This document shows, one piece after another, positions 25,562 through 36,881 of a DNA stretch of 64,000 nt (the first letter of the stretch is position 1; each line of letters opens with the position of its first letter). Source of the stretch: an uncultured Collinsella sp. Its GTDB lineage: Bacteria > Actinomycetota > Coriobacteriia > Coriobacteriales > Coriobacteriaceae. The DNA lies in NCBI GenBank assembly GCA_902497065.1, contig CABVDH010000004.1, positions 62,001 to 126,000 on the forward strand, written 5' to 3'. A program made the position numbers and the translations under genes. The notes below the pieces were generated by a model that was given only the letters and a program-made list of their open reading frames with translations, was not told the origin of the DNA and did not search any database.

Positions 25562-28339
25562 TTACTTCTTCCCGAATTTAATCTTGATGGCGCGCTTGAG
25601 CGCGTACTTGCCCAGGCTTGGGAGCTTTTGCTCGTATTTGACCATCGTGGAGCACTCGGGGCGGTCGCGATCCAGATGGATGGCGTCGAACGCGCACTTG
25701 GTGGTGCACAGGCCGCAGCCGATGCACTTGTTGGGGTCGACGATCGAGGCGCCGCAGCCCAGGCAGCGGGCGGTCTCGGCGCGCACCTGCTCCTCGGTAA
25801 AGGTCTCAACATACTCGCTAAACGGCGCAGCCTTCTCGCGTTCGCGGTCCACATGCGCAACCTCGCGGCTCGCGTTGTCGTAGCTCTCGATCACGACATC
25901 GTCGCGGTCGAGCGCGGTGTAGCGGCGCTGGTTGCGGCCGATGGTGAGCGTGGAGCCCGGCTGCACAAAGCGATGGATGGACACGGCAGCCTCGTGGCCG
26001 GCGGCAATGGCATCGATGGCAAAGCTGGGGCCGGTGTAGACGTCGCCGCCCACAAAGATGTCGGGTTCGGCGGTCTGGTAAGTCTGGGGATCGACCAGGG
26101 CGCCCTGGCCGCGGCCGAGCTCCACCTTGGAGCCAGCCAGCAGGTCGCCCCACACAATGGACTGGCCAATCGACATGACGACACGGTCGGCATCGACACG
26201 GCGCAGATCGTTCTCGTCGTACTCGGGCGCAAAACGGCCCTCGTCGTCAAAGACACGCGTGCAGCGCTTGAAGGTGATGCCGCACACGCGACCGGCCTCG
26301 TCCAGGTGAATCTCCTTGGGGCCCCATCCGCAGCTGATGTGCGCGCCATCCTCAATGGCCTCGCGACGCTCCTCCTCGCTGGCAGGCATCTGGGCATCGC
26401 TCTCCAGGCAGAACATCTCAACGTGCTCGGAACCCAGACGGCAGGCGTTGCGCGCGACATCGATAGCCACGTTGCCGCCGCCCACCACAATGGTGCGGCC
26501 GGACAGGGAATCGATCTTGCCGCTGTTAACCTCGCGAAGGAAGTCGACGGCCACGGTCACGTCCTCGGCACCCTCGCCCGGAATGCCCGCAAGGCGGCCG
26601 CCCTGGCAGCCAATGGCAACGTAGAAGGCCTTAAAGCCCTGCGCGCGCAGCTCGTCGAGCGTCACATCGCGACCGACCTCCACGCCATAGCGGAACTCGG
26701 CACCCATCAGGCGAATAACTTCGACCTCGGCCTCGATAACGTCCTTCTCCAGCTTAAAGCTGGGAATGCCATAGGTGAGCATGCCGCCCGGGCGCTCGTT
26801 CTTCTCGAACACGACGGGCTTGTAGCCCTTCTCGGCCAGATAGAAGGCACAGGACAGACCGGCCGGGCCGGCACCGATGATGGCGATCTTCTGATCGAAG
26901 CCGCCGGCGCGCGTCGGCGTCACCACGGGTGGGACATAGCGGGTCGCGGCATCAAGATCGCGCTGGGCGATAAACTTCTTGACCTCGTCGATAGCCACGG
27001 CGGCGTCCACACGGCCACGGGTGCAGGCATCCTCACAGCGGCGGTTGCACACACGGCCGCAGATAGCGGGCAGCGGGTTCTCGCGCTTGATGAGCGCCAG
27101 CGCCTCGTCATAGCGGCCCTGCGCCGCGAGCTTTAAGTAGCCCTGGACGGCAACGTGCGCGGGGCAAGCCGTCTTGCAGGGCGCGGTGCCGGACTCGTGC
27201 GTCTCGATACGGTTATCGTTGCGGTAGTTGGGCGACCACTTGGTGTGGTCCCACTTGGTGGCATCGGGCAGCTCCTGGCGCGGATACTCGGGCACCTGTC
27301 CGCCGGCCTTTTTGCTGCAGAGCTTCTGGCCGAGCTTGGCGGCACCGGCCGGGCACACCTCAACGCAGCGACCGCAGGCCACGCACTTGTCCTTCTCGAC
27401 CTTGGCGACATAGGCCGAGCGCGACAGGTTGGGCGTGTTGAACAGCTGCGAGGTGCGCAGGGCATAGCACACGTTGACGTTGCAGTTGCAGATGGCGAAG
27501 ATCTTGTTCTCGCCGTCGATGTTGGTGATCTGGTGCACAAAGCCGTTGTCCTCGGCCTGGCGCAGGATGTCGTAAACCTCGTCGCGCGTCACGTAATGGC
27601 CGCGGTCGGTCTCGACCACGTAGTCGGCCATATCGCCCACGGCGATGCACCAATCGGCCGGGTCGTCGGCGCAGCCCTCACCCATCACGCGACGGCTCGC
27701 GCGGCAGCTGCAGGTGCTAGCGGCATATTTGCCATCGTATTTGTCGAGCCAATGCTCGATATGCTCGATCGGCACCGACGTGCTCGCGGCATCGATAGCC
27801 TTCTCGACCGGAATGACATGCATGCCGATGCCGGCACCACCGGGCGGCACCATCGGCGTGGCCTTGGACAGCGGTCCCTTGGACGCCTGCTCAAAGAACT
27901 TGGCATAGACCGGGTGCTCCTCGAGCTGGCTCACGCGCATGTTGAGAAACTCAGCGGAACCCGGCACCAGCATGGGCAGCACCCACTGCTTGGCGCGCTC
28001 GGGGTTTTCCCAGTTGTACTCGAGCAGGCCCGTGTAGCTCATATCGTCGAGCATCTTCTCGATATCGGCTTCGGGCATGCCGGTGAGCTTGACCATCTCG
28101 GGCAGCGTATAGGGACGGCGCATCTTCATCTTGCAGAGCACTTCGGCCTGCTCGTCAGTCGCGGCCTCGGCAAACGACCAGTACTCGTAGCCCAGCAGCT
28201 CATCGCGATGCAGCAGACGGTTGGTGCAGTGCTCGCACAGCTTGACGATGGCCTCGCGCGGATGCTCCGGCAGCGGCGGCACGAACTCCGAACCGATGTC
28301 GGGCTCGGTGTAGCTAATCCCCGGTCCGTTGAGAATCAT
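25562..28339 (-). CDS. Multi-cluster Fe-S FAD-dependent oxidoreductase (GltD/NfnL-like)
   Basis: 925 residues from the ATG at 28339 (MILNGPGISYTEPDIG), with AGAAGGGA upstream. The first 250 residues hold an unusual region with CEHC and a CSCRASRR Cys group. A 2x[4Fe-4S]-like segment follows (CVACGRCVEVCPAGAAKLG), then the GltD-type Cys region (APCKTACPAHVAVQGYL, CGRVCNRRCEDAC), an FAD Rossmann fold (GAGPAGLSCAFYLAEKG), an NAD(P) Rossmann motif (VVGGGNVAIDVARNA), and a C-terminal ferredoxin domain (CLGCGASIVDPNKCIGCGLC). It should move electrons between NAD(P)H, FAD and several Fe-S clusters. Electron partner unknown. It is divergent from a TetR regulator and a multi-TM protein gene, suggesting a shared pathway. 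Confidence 0.85.
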   Translation of the reverse strand: MILNGPGISYTEPDIGSEFVPPLPEHPREAIVKLCEHCTNRLLHRDELLGYEYWSFAEAATDEQAEVLCKMKMRRPYTLPEMVKLTGMPEADIEKMLDDMSYTGLLEYNWENPERAKQWVLPMLVPGSAEFLNMRVSQLEEHPVYAKFFEQASKGPLSKATPMVPPGGAGIGMHVIPVEKAIDAASTSVPIEHIEHWLDKYDGKYAASTCSCRASRRVMGEGCADDPADWCIAVGDMADYVVETDRGHYVTRDEVYDILRQAEDNGFVHQITNIDGENKIFAICNCNVNVCYALRTSQLFNTPNLSRSAYVAKVEKDKCVACGRCVEVCPAGAAKLGQKLCSKKAGGQVPEYPRQELPDATKWDHTKWSPNYRNDNRIETHESGTAPCKTACPAHVAVQGYLKLAAQGRYDEALALIKRENPLPAICGRVCNRRCEDACTRGRVDAAVAIDEVKKFIAQRDLDAATRYVPPVVTPTRAGGFDQKIAIIGAGPAGLSCAFYLAEKGYKPVVFEKNERPGGMLTYGIPSFKLEKDVIEAEVEVIRLMGAEFRYGVEVGRDVTLDELRAQGFKAFYVAIGCQGGRLAGIPGEGAEDVTVAVDFLREVNSGKIDSLSGRTIVVGGGNVAIDVARNACRLGSEHVEMFCLESDAQMPASEEERREAIEDGAHISCGWGPKEIHLDEAGRVCGITFKRCTRVFDDEGRFAPEYDENDLRRVDADRVVMSIGQSIVWGDLLAGSKVELGRGQGALVDPQTYQTAEPDIFVGGDVYTGPSFAIDAIAAGHEAAVSIHRFVQPGSTLTIGRNQRRYTALDRDDVVIESYDNASREVAHVDREREKAAPFSEYVETFTEEQVRAETARCLGCGASIVDPNKCIGCGLCTTKCAFDAIHLDRDRPECSTMVKYEQKLPSLGKYALKRAIKIKFGKK

Positions 28340-28432
28340 GGTTGTCCCTTCTCTTGCCACAGCCCGGCGAGACCGCGGCACCCCTCTTTTTTGCAGGCCG
28401 GGCATGCCCCCATGCCGTTCACCCGCCATTAG

Positions 28433-28470
28433 TTGACATTGTGTCAAAAATAGTATTGACGAACCGTCAA
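28433..28470. promoter_or_regulatory. Two TTGAC-N5-GTCAA palindromes (probable TetR operators)
   Basis: TTGACATTGTGTCAA at 28433-28447 and TTGACGAACCGTCAA at 28456-28470 are both 15-bp palindromes with the same arms, centres 23 bp apart, about two helical turns. They lie between the divergent flavoprotein (start 28339) and TetR gene (start 28529). The position and pairing are as expected for an autoregulating TetR-family repressor controlling both directions. A looser GAACGGTCAGG half-site lies further right. Confidence 0.75.
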
Positions 28471-28528
28471 CAATATTCAAGACTGTTAGGCGAACGGTCA
28501 GGCAAAAGAGGATGAAAGGCGGCAAAAC

Positions 28529-29191
28529 ATGAGCAACAACACAGCAGATACCTCTGTGGTCGATGCCGTCCCCGCATCCGATAGCGCGGCAAAGCGCTTG
28601 ACGGGCGACGAACGCCGTCGCGAGATCCTCGCCGCCGTGCGCACCGTGAGCTCTGAGCTAGGCGTGTCGCATCTATCCGTCTCGGCCGTGACCAAGCGAG
28701 CCGGCTGCACGCGCTCATTGTTCTACCACTACTTTGCCGACATGGACGCCGCTGTCACCGCCGTCATGGACGAGGCGATCGACGGTTTTATCTCCGAGCT
28801 CGAGCAGTGGAATGCCAACCGCACCGTCGGTGATATCGAGGGCGCACTCAACACCGTCGCCCCGCTCTTTAAGCGCCTGGTCGTCAGCGGCCACGAGCTG
28901 CCGAGTACGCTCACCTCAAGCAGCGGCGCGCTCTACGGCGGCTTTTTGCACAACGTGGTCCAGCGTGTGGCGCAGTATATCTGCGACACCACCGTGGTGG
29001 ATTTTGCCGCCCATCATGAGCTACGCATCGACCATGTCTACGAGACGTTCTACACCCTCATCATGGGGTTGTTGATGTATATCCGCACGCACCCCGATGT
29101 GCCCGACGAGACGGTCAAGGAAATCATCGCCTCGACACTCCACATCGAGGGCTATACCGCCAAGTATCCGGAGCGCAAGCCCCAGAACTGA
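28529..29191 (+). CDS. TetR family transcriptional regulator
   Basis: 220 residues. N-terminal helix-turn-helix domain (about 28-75; ILAAVRTVSSELGVSHLSVSAVTKRAGCTRSLFYHYF) is typical TetR/AcrR; the rest is a helical ligand-binding or dimerisation domain with no recognisable ligand signature. RBS is a GAAAGG about 12 bases before ATG. It is divergent from the Fe-S flavoprotein and directly upstream of the DUF5692-type gene, with two matched palindromes in the divergent gap. It most likely regulates both flanks in response to a small molecule. Confidence 0.92.
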   Translation: MSNNTADTSVVDAVPASDSAAKRLTGDERRREILAAVRTVSSELGVSHLSVSAVTKRAGCTRSLFYHYFADMDAAVTAVMDEAIDGFISELEQWNANRTVGDIEGALNTVAPLFKRLVVSGHELPSTLTSSSGALYGGFLHNVVQRVAQYICDTTVVDFAAHHELRIDHVYETFYTLIMGLLMYIRTHPDVPDETVKEIIASTLHIEGYTAKYPERKPQN

Positions 29192-29254
29192 CGACATTTG
29201 GCCAAACTGCCCGCGATCAGAAGAGGGGCCGCGGGCGTGTGAAAGGAGAGCAGC

Positions 29255-30262
29255 ATGCTGTTCGATGTTTGGGGTAGCGATACCCTTATCCACTGGGCCG
29301 GCTGGGCCATGGTCTTTATTGGCCTGATCGTGCTCAACGAGGTCGGCCGCCGCACCAAGCTGGGCGCGGCAATCATCTTTGGCGTGGCTCCGCTGGCCAT
29401 GACCATCTACTGCGTCGCCATCGCCATCGGCGTCTCGCAGGGTGCCGAGTGGGCGCTCACCAACCCCACCCATGTGTACCAGAACAGCTGGTTCCACTAC
29501 GCCAAGGTATACGCGGCGCTGGCCGGTTGCTGGGGCTTCATTGCCATTAAGTACCAGTGGGGCAAGATTGGCAAGGCGCATTGGTTCCGCGCATGGCCGT
29601 TTGTGATCGTCGCCATCAACATCATGATCGCCGTCGTGTCCGACTTTGAGAGCGCCTATCACTTCTTTGTCCTGGGCGAGTCCACCTGGGTCACCTCCGA
29701 AGGTGCTACGCAGCTGGCCGGCTGGAACAACGTGTTCAACGGCATCGCCGGTATTATCAACATCTTCTGCATGACCGGTTGGTGGAGCGTCTACGCCTCC
29801 GAGGATCAGACCGACATGCTGTGGCCCGATATGACCTGGGTCTACATCATCGCCTACGATATCTGGAACTTCTGCTACACCTACAACTGCCTGCCCACCC
29901 ACTCCTGGTTCTGCGGCTTTGCGCTGCTTCTGGCGCCCACCGTCGCCGCCTTTATCTGGAACAAGGGCGGCTGGATCCAGAACCGCGCCTTTACGCTGGC
30001 CATTTGGTGCATGTTTGCCCAGGTGTTCCCGTACTTCCAGGAGGAGTCCATCTTTGTGACCCACTCCACGCTCGACCCCGGCGCCGCTACCGCGGTCTCG
30101 ATCGCCGCTCTGGTCGCCAACGTCGCCGCGATCATCTACATCGCCTACCGCGCCAAGAAGCTCGGCCGCAATCCCTACAAGCAGGATGTCTTTGAGGGCA
30201 CCAGCGATTGGGAGAAGGCTACCGCTCGCCGCGCCAAGGTGGATTACGCGCACGCCGAGTAA
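29255..30262 (+). CDS. Polytopic membrane protein, probable DUF5692 family
   Basis: 335 residues with about eight to nine membrane helices and an unusually high Trp/Tyr/Phe content (for example TWVYIIAYDIWNFCYTY). Short N-terminus (MLFDVWGSDTLIHWAGW) and charged C-terminal tail (KKLGRNPYKQDVFEGTSDWEKATARRAK). The pattern resembles DUF5692-type proteins of gut actinobacteria, but I cannot confirm this without a search. It lies 63 bp after the TetR gene, behind a GAAAGGAGAG site. A link to the divergent flavoprotein, for example as a membrane electron acceptor or substrate carrier, is inference from neighbourhood alone. Confidence 0.65.
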   Translation: MLFDVWGSDTLIHWAGWAMVFIGLIVLNEVGRRTKLGAAIIFGVAPLAMTIYCVAIAIGVSQGAEWALTNPTHVYQNSWFHYAKVYAALAGCWGFIAIKYQWGKIGKAHWFRAWPFVIVAINIMIAVVSDFESAYHFFVLGESTWVTSEGATQLAGWNNVFNGIAGIINIFCMTGWWSVYASEDQTDMLWPDMTWVYIIAYDIWNFCYTYNCLPTHSWFCGFALLLAPTVAAFIWNKGGWIQNRAFTLAIWCMFAQVFPYFQEESIFVTHSTLDPGAATAVSIAALVANVAAIIYIAYRAKKLGRNPYKQDVFEGTSDWEKATARRAKVDYAHAE

Positions 30263-30329
30263 CGTGTTGGTCGCTGTTGGCAGTTGGGCATAGGCCCGCC
30301 CGTCAGGATTTTCATCCAATGTCTCGCAG

Positions 30330-30371
30330 AGCCCCCGGAAAGCGTTTCGCTCGCTTTTCGGGGGCTTTTGT
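30330..30371 (+). terminator. Intrinsic terminator after the DUF5692-type gene
   Basis: A 15-bp stem (AGCCCCCGGAAAGCG at 30330-30344 with 30352-30366, one wobble) and 7-nt loop are followed by TTTTGT. It lies about 70 bp after the stop at 30262. Confidence 0.85.
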
Positions 30372-30498
30372 CGTTGCGTCTCTATTCATCTATTCAAAAA
30401 CATACGCATATATAAAATCGGATTTCAAATCATGCGGCGGCTCTATGGGGTCCCGTTTTTGGGTACAGTGTTGTCCCGATATTGAGCTTGGGGGATAT

Positions 30499-31995
30499 AT
30501 GAAAGATGAGACGATGGGCCAAGAGGATGCGGCCCAAGATGCAGAAGCGTGTGCCGAGGCCCTGGAGAGCCTAGACCGGATTTCGCTTGACGATGTTGCG
30601 TTTGACGATTCGAGCGTTGATGTGCAGGATGAACCGGAAATCGAGGCACAGCCCGATGATCAGGATGCAGGCGACGTTGAGCCTGCCGAAGATGAGGCAG
30701 GTCACGAAGACACCGAAAGCGAGGCCGACAACCAGCCCGAATCCGACACGGGCGAGGAAACCATCTTGCTCGACAGCTTGCCGGCCGAGGATTCGCTGAC
30801 CCGCGAGCTTCCTGGCTTAGGCTCTGCGCCTGCCGTGGACGAGACCATCGCCATGGGCGATATTCCCCTGCCGTCCGTTCCCTCGGCACGCGAGGCCGAG
30901 GTTCGCCATCGCAAAATGTCGCCCAAGCGCCGCAATCTGATGGTTGCCGGCGTCGTAGCCGTCGCGCTTGTTGCCGGCGGCGCAGGCTATGCTGCCTGGA
31001 ACGGATATCAACAAGAGCAGGCTGCCGTGCTTGCCGCAAACGCCCATACCATGATGTCGGTGCAGATTGGCGTGCATGCCGCGGGCCTCGACTGCTCAAC
31101 TGGCTCCAAGATTCCCGTGCAGGTGAGCGGACAAGATTCCGACGGTTCTTCCGTGAGCGAAACGCTCTACGTTGACGAGCGCGGCCGCGGCATCAAACTG
31201 CTGCCCGGCGATTACACGCTCTCCATCGCCGCCTCCCCCATCGCGGCCGACGGCACCATCTATACCGTCCCGACCACCAAGACGCAGGTCGCCGTTAAGA
31301 GCGATGGACAGGATTTAAGTGCCCAGGCCACCTTTAAGCTCAAGGTGCCTTCGGCCGACACGGTGACTGACGACCAGATCGATGCCGCCGCCAAGTATGC
31401 CGAGGAAGGCGGTGCGAGCTCCGCCGCGGCCGCCAAGATACTTCAGCAGGCGGCAACCGCGCGGCGCGACGCCGCCGTCAATGCCGTGAGCGCGAGCGAA
31501 GCGCAGGCCGCGCGCGATGCCGATGCTCGGCATAAGGCAACGGACCTGTATCAGCTCGATATTCCGGTTGAGTGGTATGGCAAGGTCGCAACCTGGCAAA
31601 ACGGCAACACGCTGTGCATTTATCTGGACGGCGACAGCGATACGCCGATCGTGACGCTCGTCGCGGTGCGCGAGGGCGAGAGCTTTACGCCCGATGAGGG
31701 CGATACGGTTTTGGGTGCGGCCAATCTGGGCAACGGTTATACCGTCTATGCCAGCGGCCCCGTCTATCCGTACGTGGTGCCCCAGACTATCAACGGGCGC
31801 ACCCAGGATCCAGTGTCGACCTACCCCATGGACGCGGCCATTGAGCTTGTCGAGCTTACGACCGGCAACCGCTATACCTATAGCCAGATCAAGAACGTGC
31901 TGGTCGGCAAAGACGGCAAGGCCGACGCCGCCGCCAAACTCGAGACCGACTACCTCGCCCAGATTCTCCTGCCGAGTATCAAAGCCCAGGACTAG
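30499..31995 (+). CDS. Single-pass membrane protein with acidic cytosolic region, unknown function
   Basis: 498 residues from the ATG at 30499 with GGGGGA upstream; the frame is open further left but overlaps the previous gene and a terminator. Residues 1-145 are strongly acidic (Asp, Glu, Gln), ending in a basic KMSPKRRN stretch and one membrane helix (about 150-172, VAGVVAVALVAGGAGYAAW). The outside part (about 325 residues) has beta-like segments, an Ala-rich helix around AAAKILQQAATARRDAAVNA and a final domain of about 130 residues. I recognise no family. The acidic region with scattered Ser/Thr could be a kinase substrate, which is a guess. Confidence 0.7.
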   Translation: MKDETMGQEDAAQDAEACAEALESLDRISLDDVAFDDSSVDVQDEPEIEAQPDDQDAGDVEPAEDEAGHEDTESEADNQPESDTGEETILLDSLPAEDSLTRELPGLGSAPAVDETIAMGDIPLPSVPSAREAEVRHRKMSPKRRNLMVAGVVAVALVAGGAGYAAWNGYQQEQAAVLAANAHTMMSVQIGVHAAGLDCSTGSKIPVQVSGQDSDGSSVSETLYVDERGRGIKLLPGDYTLSIAASPIAADGTIYTVPTTKTQVAVKSDGQDLSAQATFKLKVPSADTVTDDQIDAAAKYAEEGGASSAAAAKILQQAATARRDAAVNAVSASEAQAARDADARHKATDLYQLDIPVEWYGKVATWQNGNTLCIYLDGDSDTPIVTLVAVREGESFTPDEGDTVLGAANLGNGYTVYASGPVYPYVVPQTINGRTQDPVSTYPMDAAIELVELTTGNRYTYSQIKNVLVGKDGKADAAAKLETDYLAQILLPSIKAQD

Positions 31996-32068
31996 CCTGG
32001 CGCAGCAAGGTGCTCCCCAACCGTGATGAGGGAGCCAGGAGGTCCTGACCCCACAGGTCCATAGATGA

Positions 32069-33421
32069 TTAGGCAAGGAGCCACTTCCATGCGGGCACAA
32101 CGTGGACCACACCGTGCTCGCATGAAATATCGGTCTGTTCATCCATGGTAACGATTGCCGACTCGCCAAGATCGAACTGGGCCATCGAGGCATCAAGCGC
32201 GGCAATTTCGCGCTCGCGCGTTTTCTCACGTGCCATATCCGCACTCACCTGAATCAGGCTATAAGCCCGCATGAGAAGCGCGTCCCCAGCCACAAAGTCC
32301 ACCTCATGGCTTTTGCTCTTCTCTTTGATCAGCAGGCGGCAGACCGAGCCGGTCCTCACCGCGGGAGTCTTTCTTCTTAGCGCATTGAACACTGCGGTCT
32401 CGAGCCTCTGGCCCTGGTCCAATGCTGATGCGGGAGAGAATGCTCCAAACATCGCAGGGTCGACAGCGTAGACCTTAGACGCAGACCGCATGTTATTTGC
32501 CAGTGAACGCGTGAACTCCGGCACAGAAAATAACAGGTAGGCGTCCTCATAATACTCAAGTAAATCGCTAAGCGAATTACGACTGACGGGTATCTGTCTG
32601 CTCTTGAACTCGTTGTACACTTTGTTCACTGACAGCTCTCGTCCCGAAGATGCCATACACCGCGTCAAGAACAGCGATGCCAGGCGAGGGTTCTTGACGT
32701 CGTAACGTTCAACGACGTCCATGGCGACCGTTCGCGAAGCATATTCCTGTAGCAGCTGAATCGCGTCTGCAGGCGTCTGCTCAAGTGTCGCAATGAATCC
32801 CCCTCGTTCAAGATACCCGATCAGATGATGTCGAAGCAGCGCTGCATCGCTCGGGGAAAAGGTCGCATCTGGCTCGAGAACGCTCCCCGTCTTATATCGA
32901 ACGTATTCCGAAAAACTCAACGGAAAAAGCTCTCGCACAAGAGAACGACCCCTGAACTCGCTCTTAAGTTCTGAGGACAGCATCTTAGAAGAAGATCCCG
33001 TCACATAGACGGTCGCTTTCTCCGTATCGACTACACGCCGCAGAAACGCACCCCATTCGGGAATTTCCTGGATCTCGTCAAAGAAAATGTAAGCGCCCTC
33101 GGTTCGAGCAACAGGATACAGCGCATAGAACGTGTCGAGCACGTCCGCCAGCAGCGATGGCTCATACGGGCGCAAGCGCTCATCCTCAAAATTGAAGTAA
33201 AGCATCCGGTCAAGCTCGACGCCCCGGCTCTGAAGCCGCCGCATCTCCTGATACAGGCGATACGTCTTTCCACAACGGCGGGCCCCCACAATCACATTTA
33301 CGATGTTGTCGCGCTTTGGCTCCTGTGGGTTTCCTAGATCAAGGTCTCGCTCAAAAACCTGCGGAACCCCCTGCTGTTCAAAGTCCTTTATTTTCTGGGC
33401 GATCAAGTCGTTGAATGCCAT
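32069..33421 (-). CDS. AAA ATPase, DUF4143 family
   Basis: 450 residues. Walker A GARRCGKTYRL (about 46-56) and Walker B YIFFDEIQEIP (about 111-121) define an AAA_14-type ATPase domain; the C-terminal half (about 220-440) has the DUF4143 pattern, with a final segment EVDFVAGDALLMRAYSLIQVSADM resembling a nuclease-like fold. Such ATPases are common, mobile between genomes and of uncertain function. The gene is preceded by a near-perfect 24-bp inverted repeat spanning its -10, pointing to tight repression or autoregulation. Its base composition looks slightly less GC-rich than neighbours, consistent with later acquisition. Confidence 0.88.
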   Translation of the reverse strand: MAFNDLIAQKIKDFEQQGVPQVFERDLDLGNPQEPKRDNIVNVIVGARRCGKTYRLYQEMRRLQSRGVELDRMLYFNFEDERLRPYEPSLLADVLDTFYALYPVARTEGAYIFFDEIQEIPEWGAFLRRVVDTEKATVYVTGSSSKMLSSELKSEFRGRSLVRELFPLSFSEYVRYKTGSVLEPDATFSPSDAALLRHHLIGYLERGGFIATLEQTPADAIQLLQEYASRTVAMDVVERYDVKNPRLASLFLTRCMASSGRELSVNKVYNEFKSRQIPVSRNSLSDLLEYYEDAYLLFSVPEFTRSLANNMRSASKVYAVDPAMFGAFSPASALDQGQRLETAVFNALRRKTPAVRTGSVCRLLIKEKSKSHEVDFVAGDALLMRAYSLIQVSADMAREKTREREIAALDASMAQFDLGESAIVTMDEQTDISCEHGVVHVVPAWKWLLA

Positions 33422-33428
33422 GATTCTC

Positions 33429-33490
33429 CAATCTTGCTCTCTAGCTAATCAAAATTATACCGATTCTTGATTAATTAGAGAGCAAGATTG
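33429..33490 (-). promoter_or_regulatory. Inverted repeat spanning the ATPase-gene promoter
   Basis: Arms at 33429-33452 and 33467-33490 match at 22 of 24 positions (left arm begins CAATCTTGCTCTCTA). The 14-nt loop contains a minus-strand TATAAT, the likely -10 of the ATPase gene that starts at 33421. A dyad wrapped around a -10 box fits an autorepressor site; a hairpin in the leader RNA is an alternative. Confidence 0.75.
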
Positions 33491-33652
33491 TGTGTAGCTT
33501 GATTAACACTTAAGCAAGTTTTATCACCGTTATTGCTCCGAAGGATATCGAGTGGCTAAGAGGACAACCGAGCTCGAATGCGACTCCCCGAGCAGTCAAT
33601 TTGGGACGGGGCTTTTTTGACTACCCTCCCCCTGTAGAAAAATCCCTAACGC

Positions 33653-33718
33653 AGTTGCGGTGAAATAGGGCTGTTTTTGCTGGTCAAACCGCAAAACAGT
33701 CCCTATTTCACCGCAACT
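33653..33718. repeat. Long hairpin with GGGAC-type core (18-28 bp arms)
   Basis: Arms 33653-33680 and 33691-33718 are complementary: 18 bp perfect (AGTTGCGGTGAAATAGGG) and then 8 or more further bases with a 1-nt offset. The right arm contains GTCCC. It lies between the ATPase promoter and a small proline-rich gene. It belongs to the set of unrelated-core long intergenic hairpins in this window. Confidence 0.8.
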
Positions 33719-33742
33719 TATTGGTGGCCTTTTGGGTGGCAC

Positions 33743-33946
33743 TTAGTGCCAGGGGTCGGCTTCGAACATCGGCTCGCGCTCGGGGCGGCGATCGCTGTAG
33801 GGATCGTAGCCGTCATCGTCCTCGTTCTCGGCACGGATGTAGGGGTCGCGCGGCTTGGGCGCCGGTTTGGGAGAAGCCTTCGGTGCGACCGGCGCGGCGG
33901 GCGCTGCCTCAGCAACCGGTGCGTGCGTCTTGTTCTCGTCTTTCAT
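33743..33946 (-). CDS. Small Ala/Pro-rich acidic protein
   Basis: 67 residues from the ATG at 33946 (MKDENKTHAP), eight bases after AAGGAG. Composition is Ala, Pro and Lys in the middle and Asp/Glu at the C-terminus (ENEDDDGYDPYSDRRPEREPMF), so it is probably disordered. No family recognised. It lies upstream of the clpB terminator on the same strand as clpB. Coding is supported by the ribosome site and the gap it fills; function unknown. Confidence 0.5.
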   Translation of the reverse strand: MKDENKTHAPVAEAAPAAPVAPKASPKPAPKPRDPYIRAENEDDDGYDPYSDRRPEREPMFEADPWH

Positions 33947-33998
33947 CTGCATATCTCCTTGCCATGTACTCATGCTCAACATCATCGATTGTCGCACG

Positions 33999-34036
33999 AA
34001 AAAGGGCGGCGGACCCGATTGGATCCGCCGCCCTTG
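33999..34036 (-). terminator. Intrinsic terminator after clpB
   Basis: A 10-bp perfect stem (GGGCGGCGGA at 34004-34013 with 34024-34033) with further pairing inside and TTTTT following on the minus strand (34003-33999). It sits 40 bp after the clpB stop. Confidence 0.88.
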
Positions 34037-34076
34037 GCGTTTTGCGATGAGGTGCGGTTAAAGCCGGCCCCATAAT

Positions 34077-36704
<2,628 letters not shown>

Positions 36705-36784
36705 GGAATCACCTCTCTTGGGGTGGCCGCCCTACGGGGCGGCTTCACGTTGTTCGAGAAGTATTGTTGCCAGCTTTGTACGAT

Positions 36785-36820
36785 CTTATACATAAATCTA
36801 AGTCTCTATATATAAGATTT
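36785..36820 (-). promoter_or_regulatory. HspR-type operator and promoter of clpB
   Basis: AAATCTAAGT-N7-ATATAAGATTT occupies 36794-36820. The same 27-bp layout is upstream of dnaK (45386-45412): identical outside the 7-bp centre. On the minus strand the sequence leads to TGTATAAG, an extended -10 (36790-36785). The layout is a degenerate version of the HAIR box recognised by HspR (CTTGAGT-N7-ACTCAAG). An additional ATAAGAT half-site overlaps 36784-36790. Confidence 0.8.
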
Positions 36821-36881
36821 TATGAGTGATTAAGAGATAAGGGCAGGCCCGCTCACCCGCTGCGGCCTCGTCCCCTCACTA

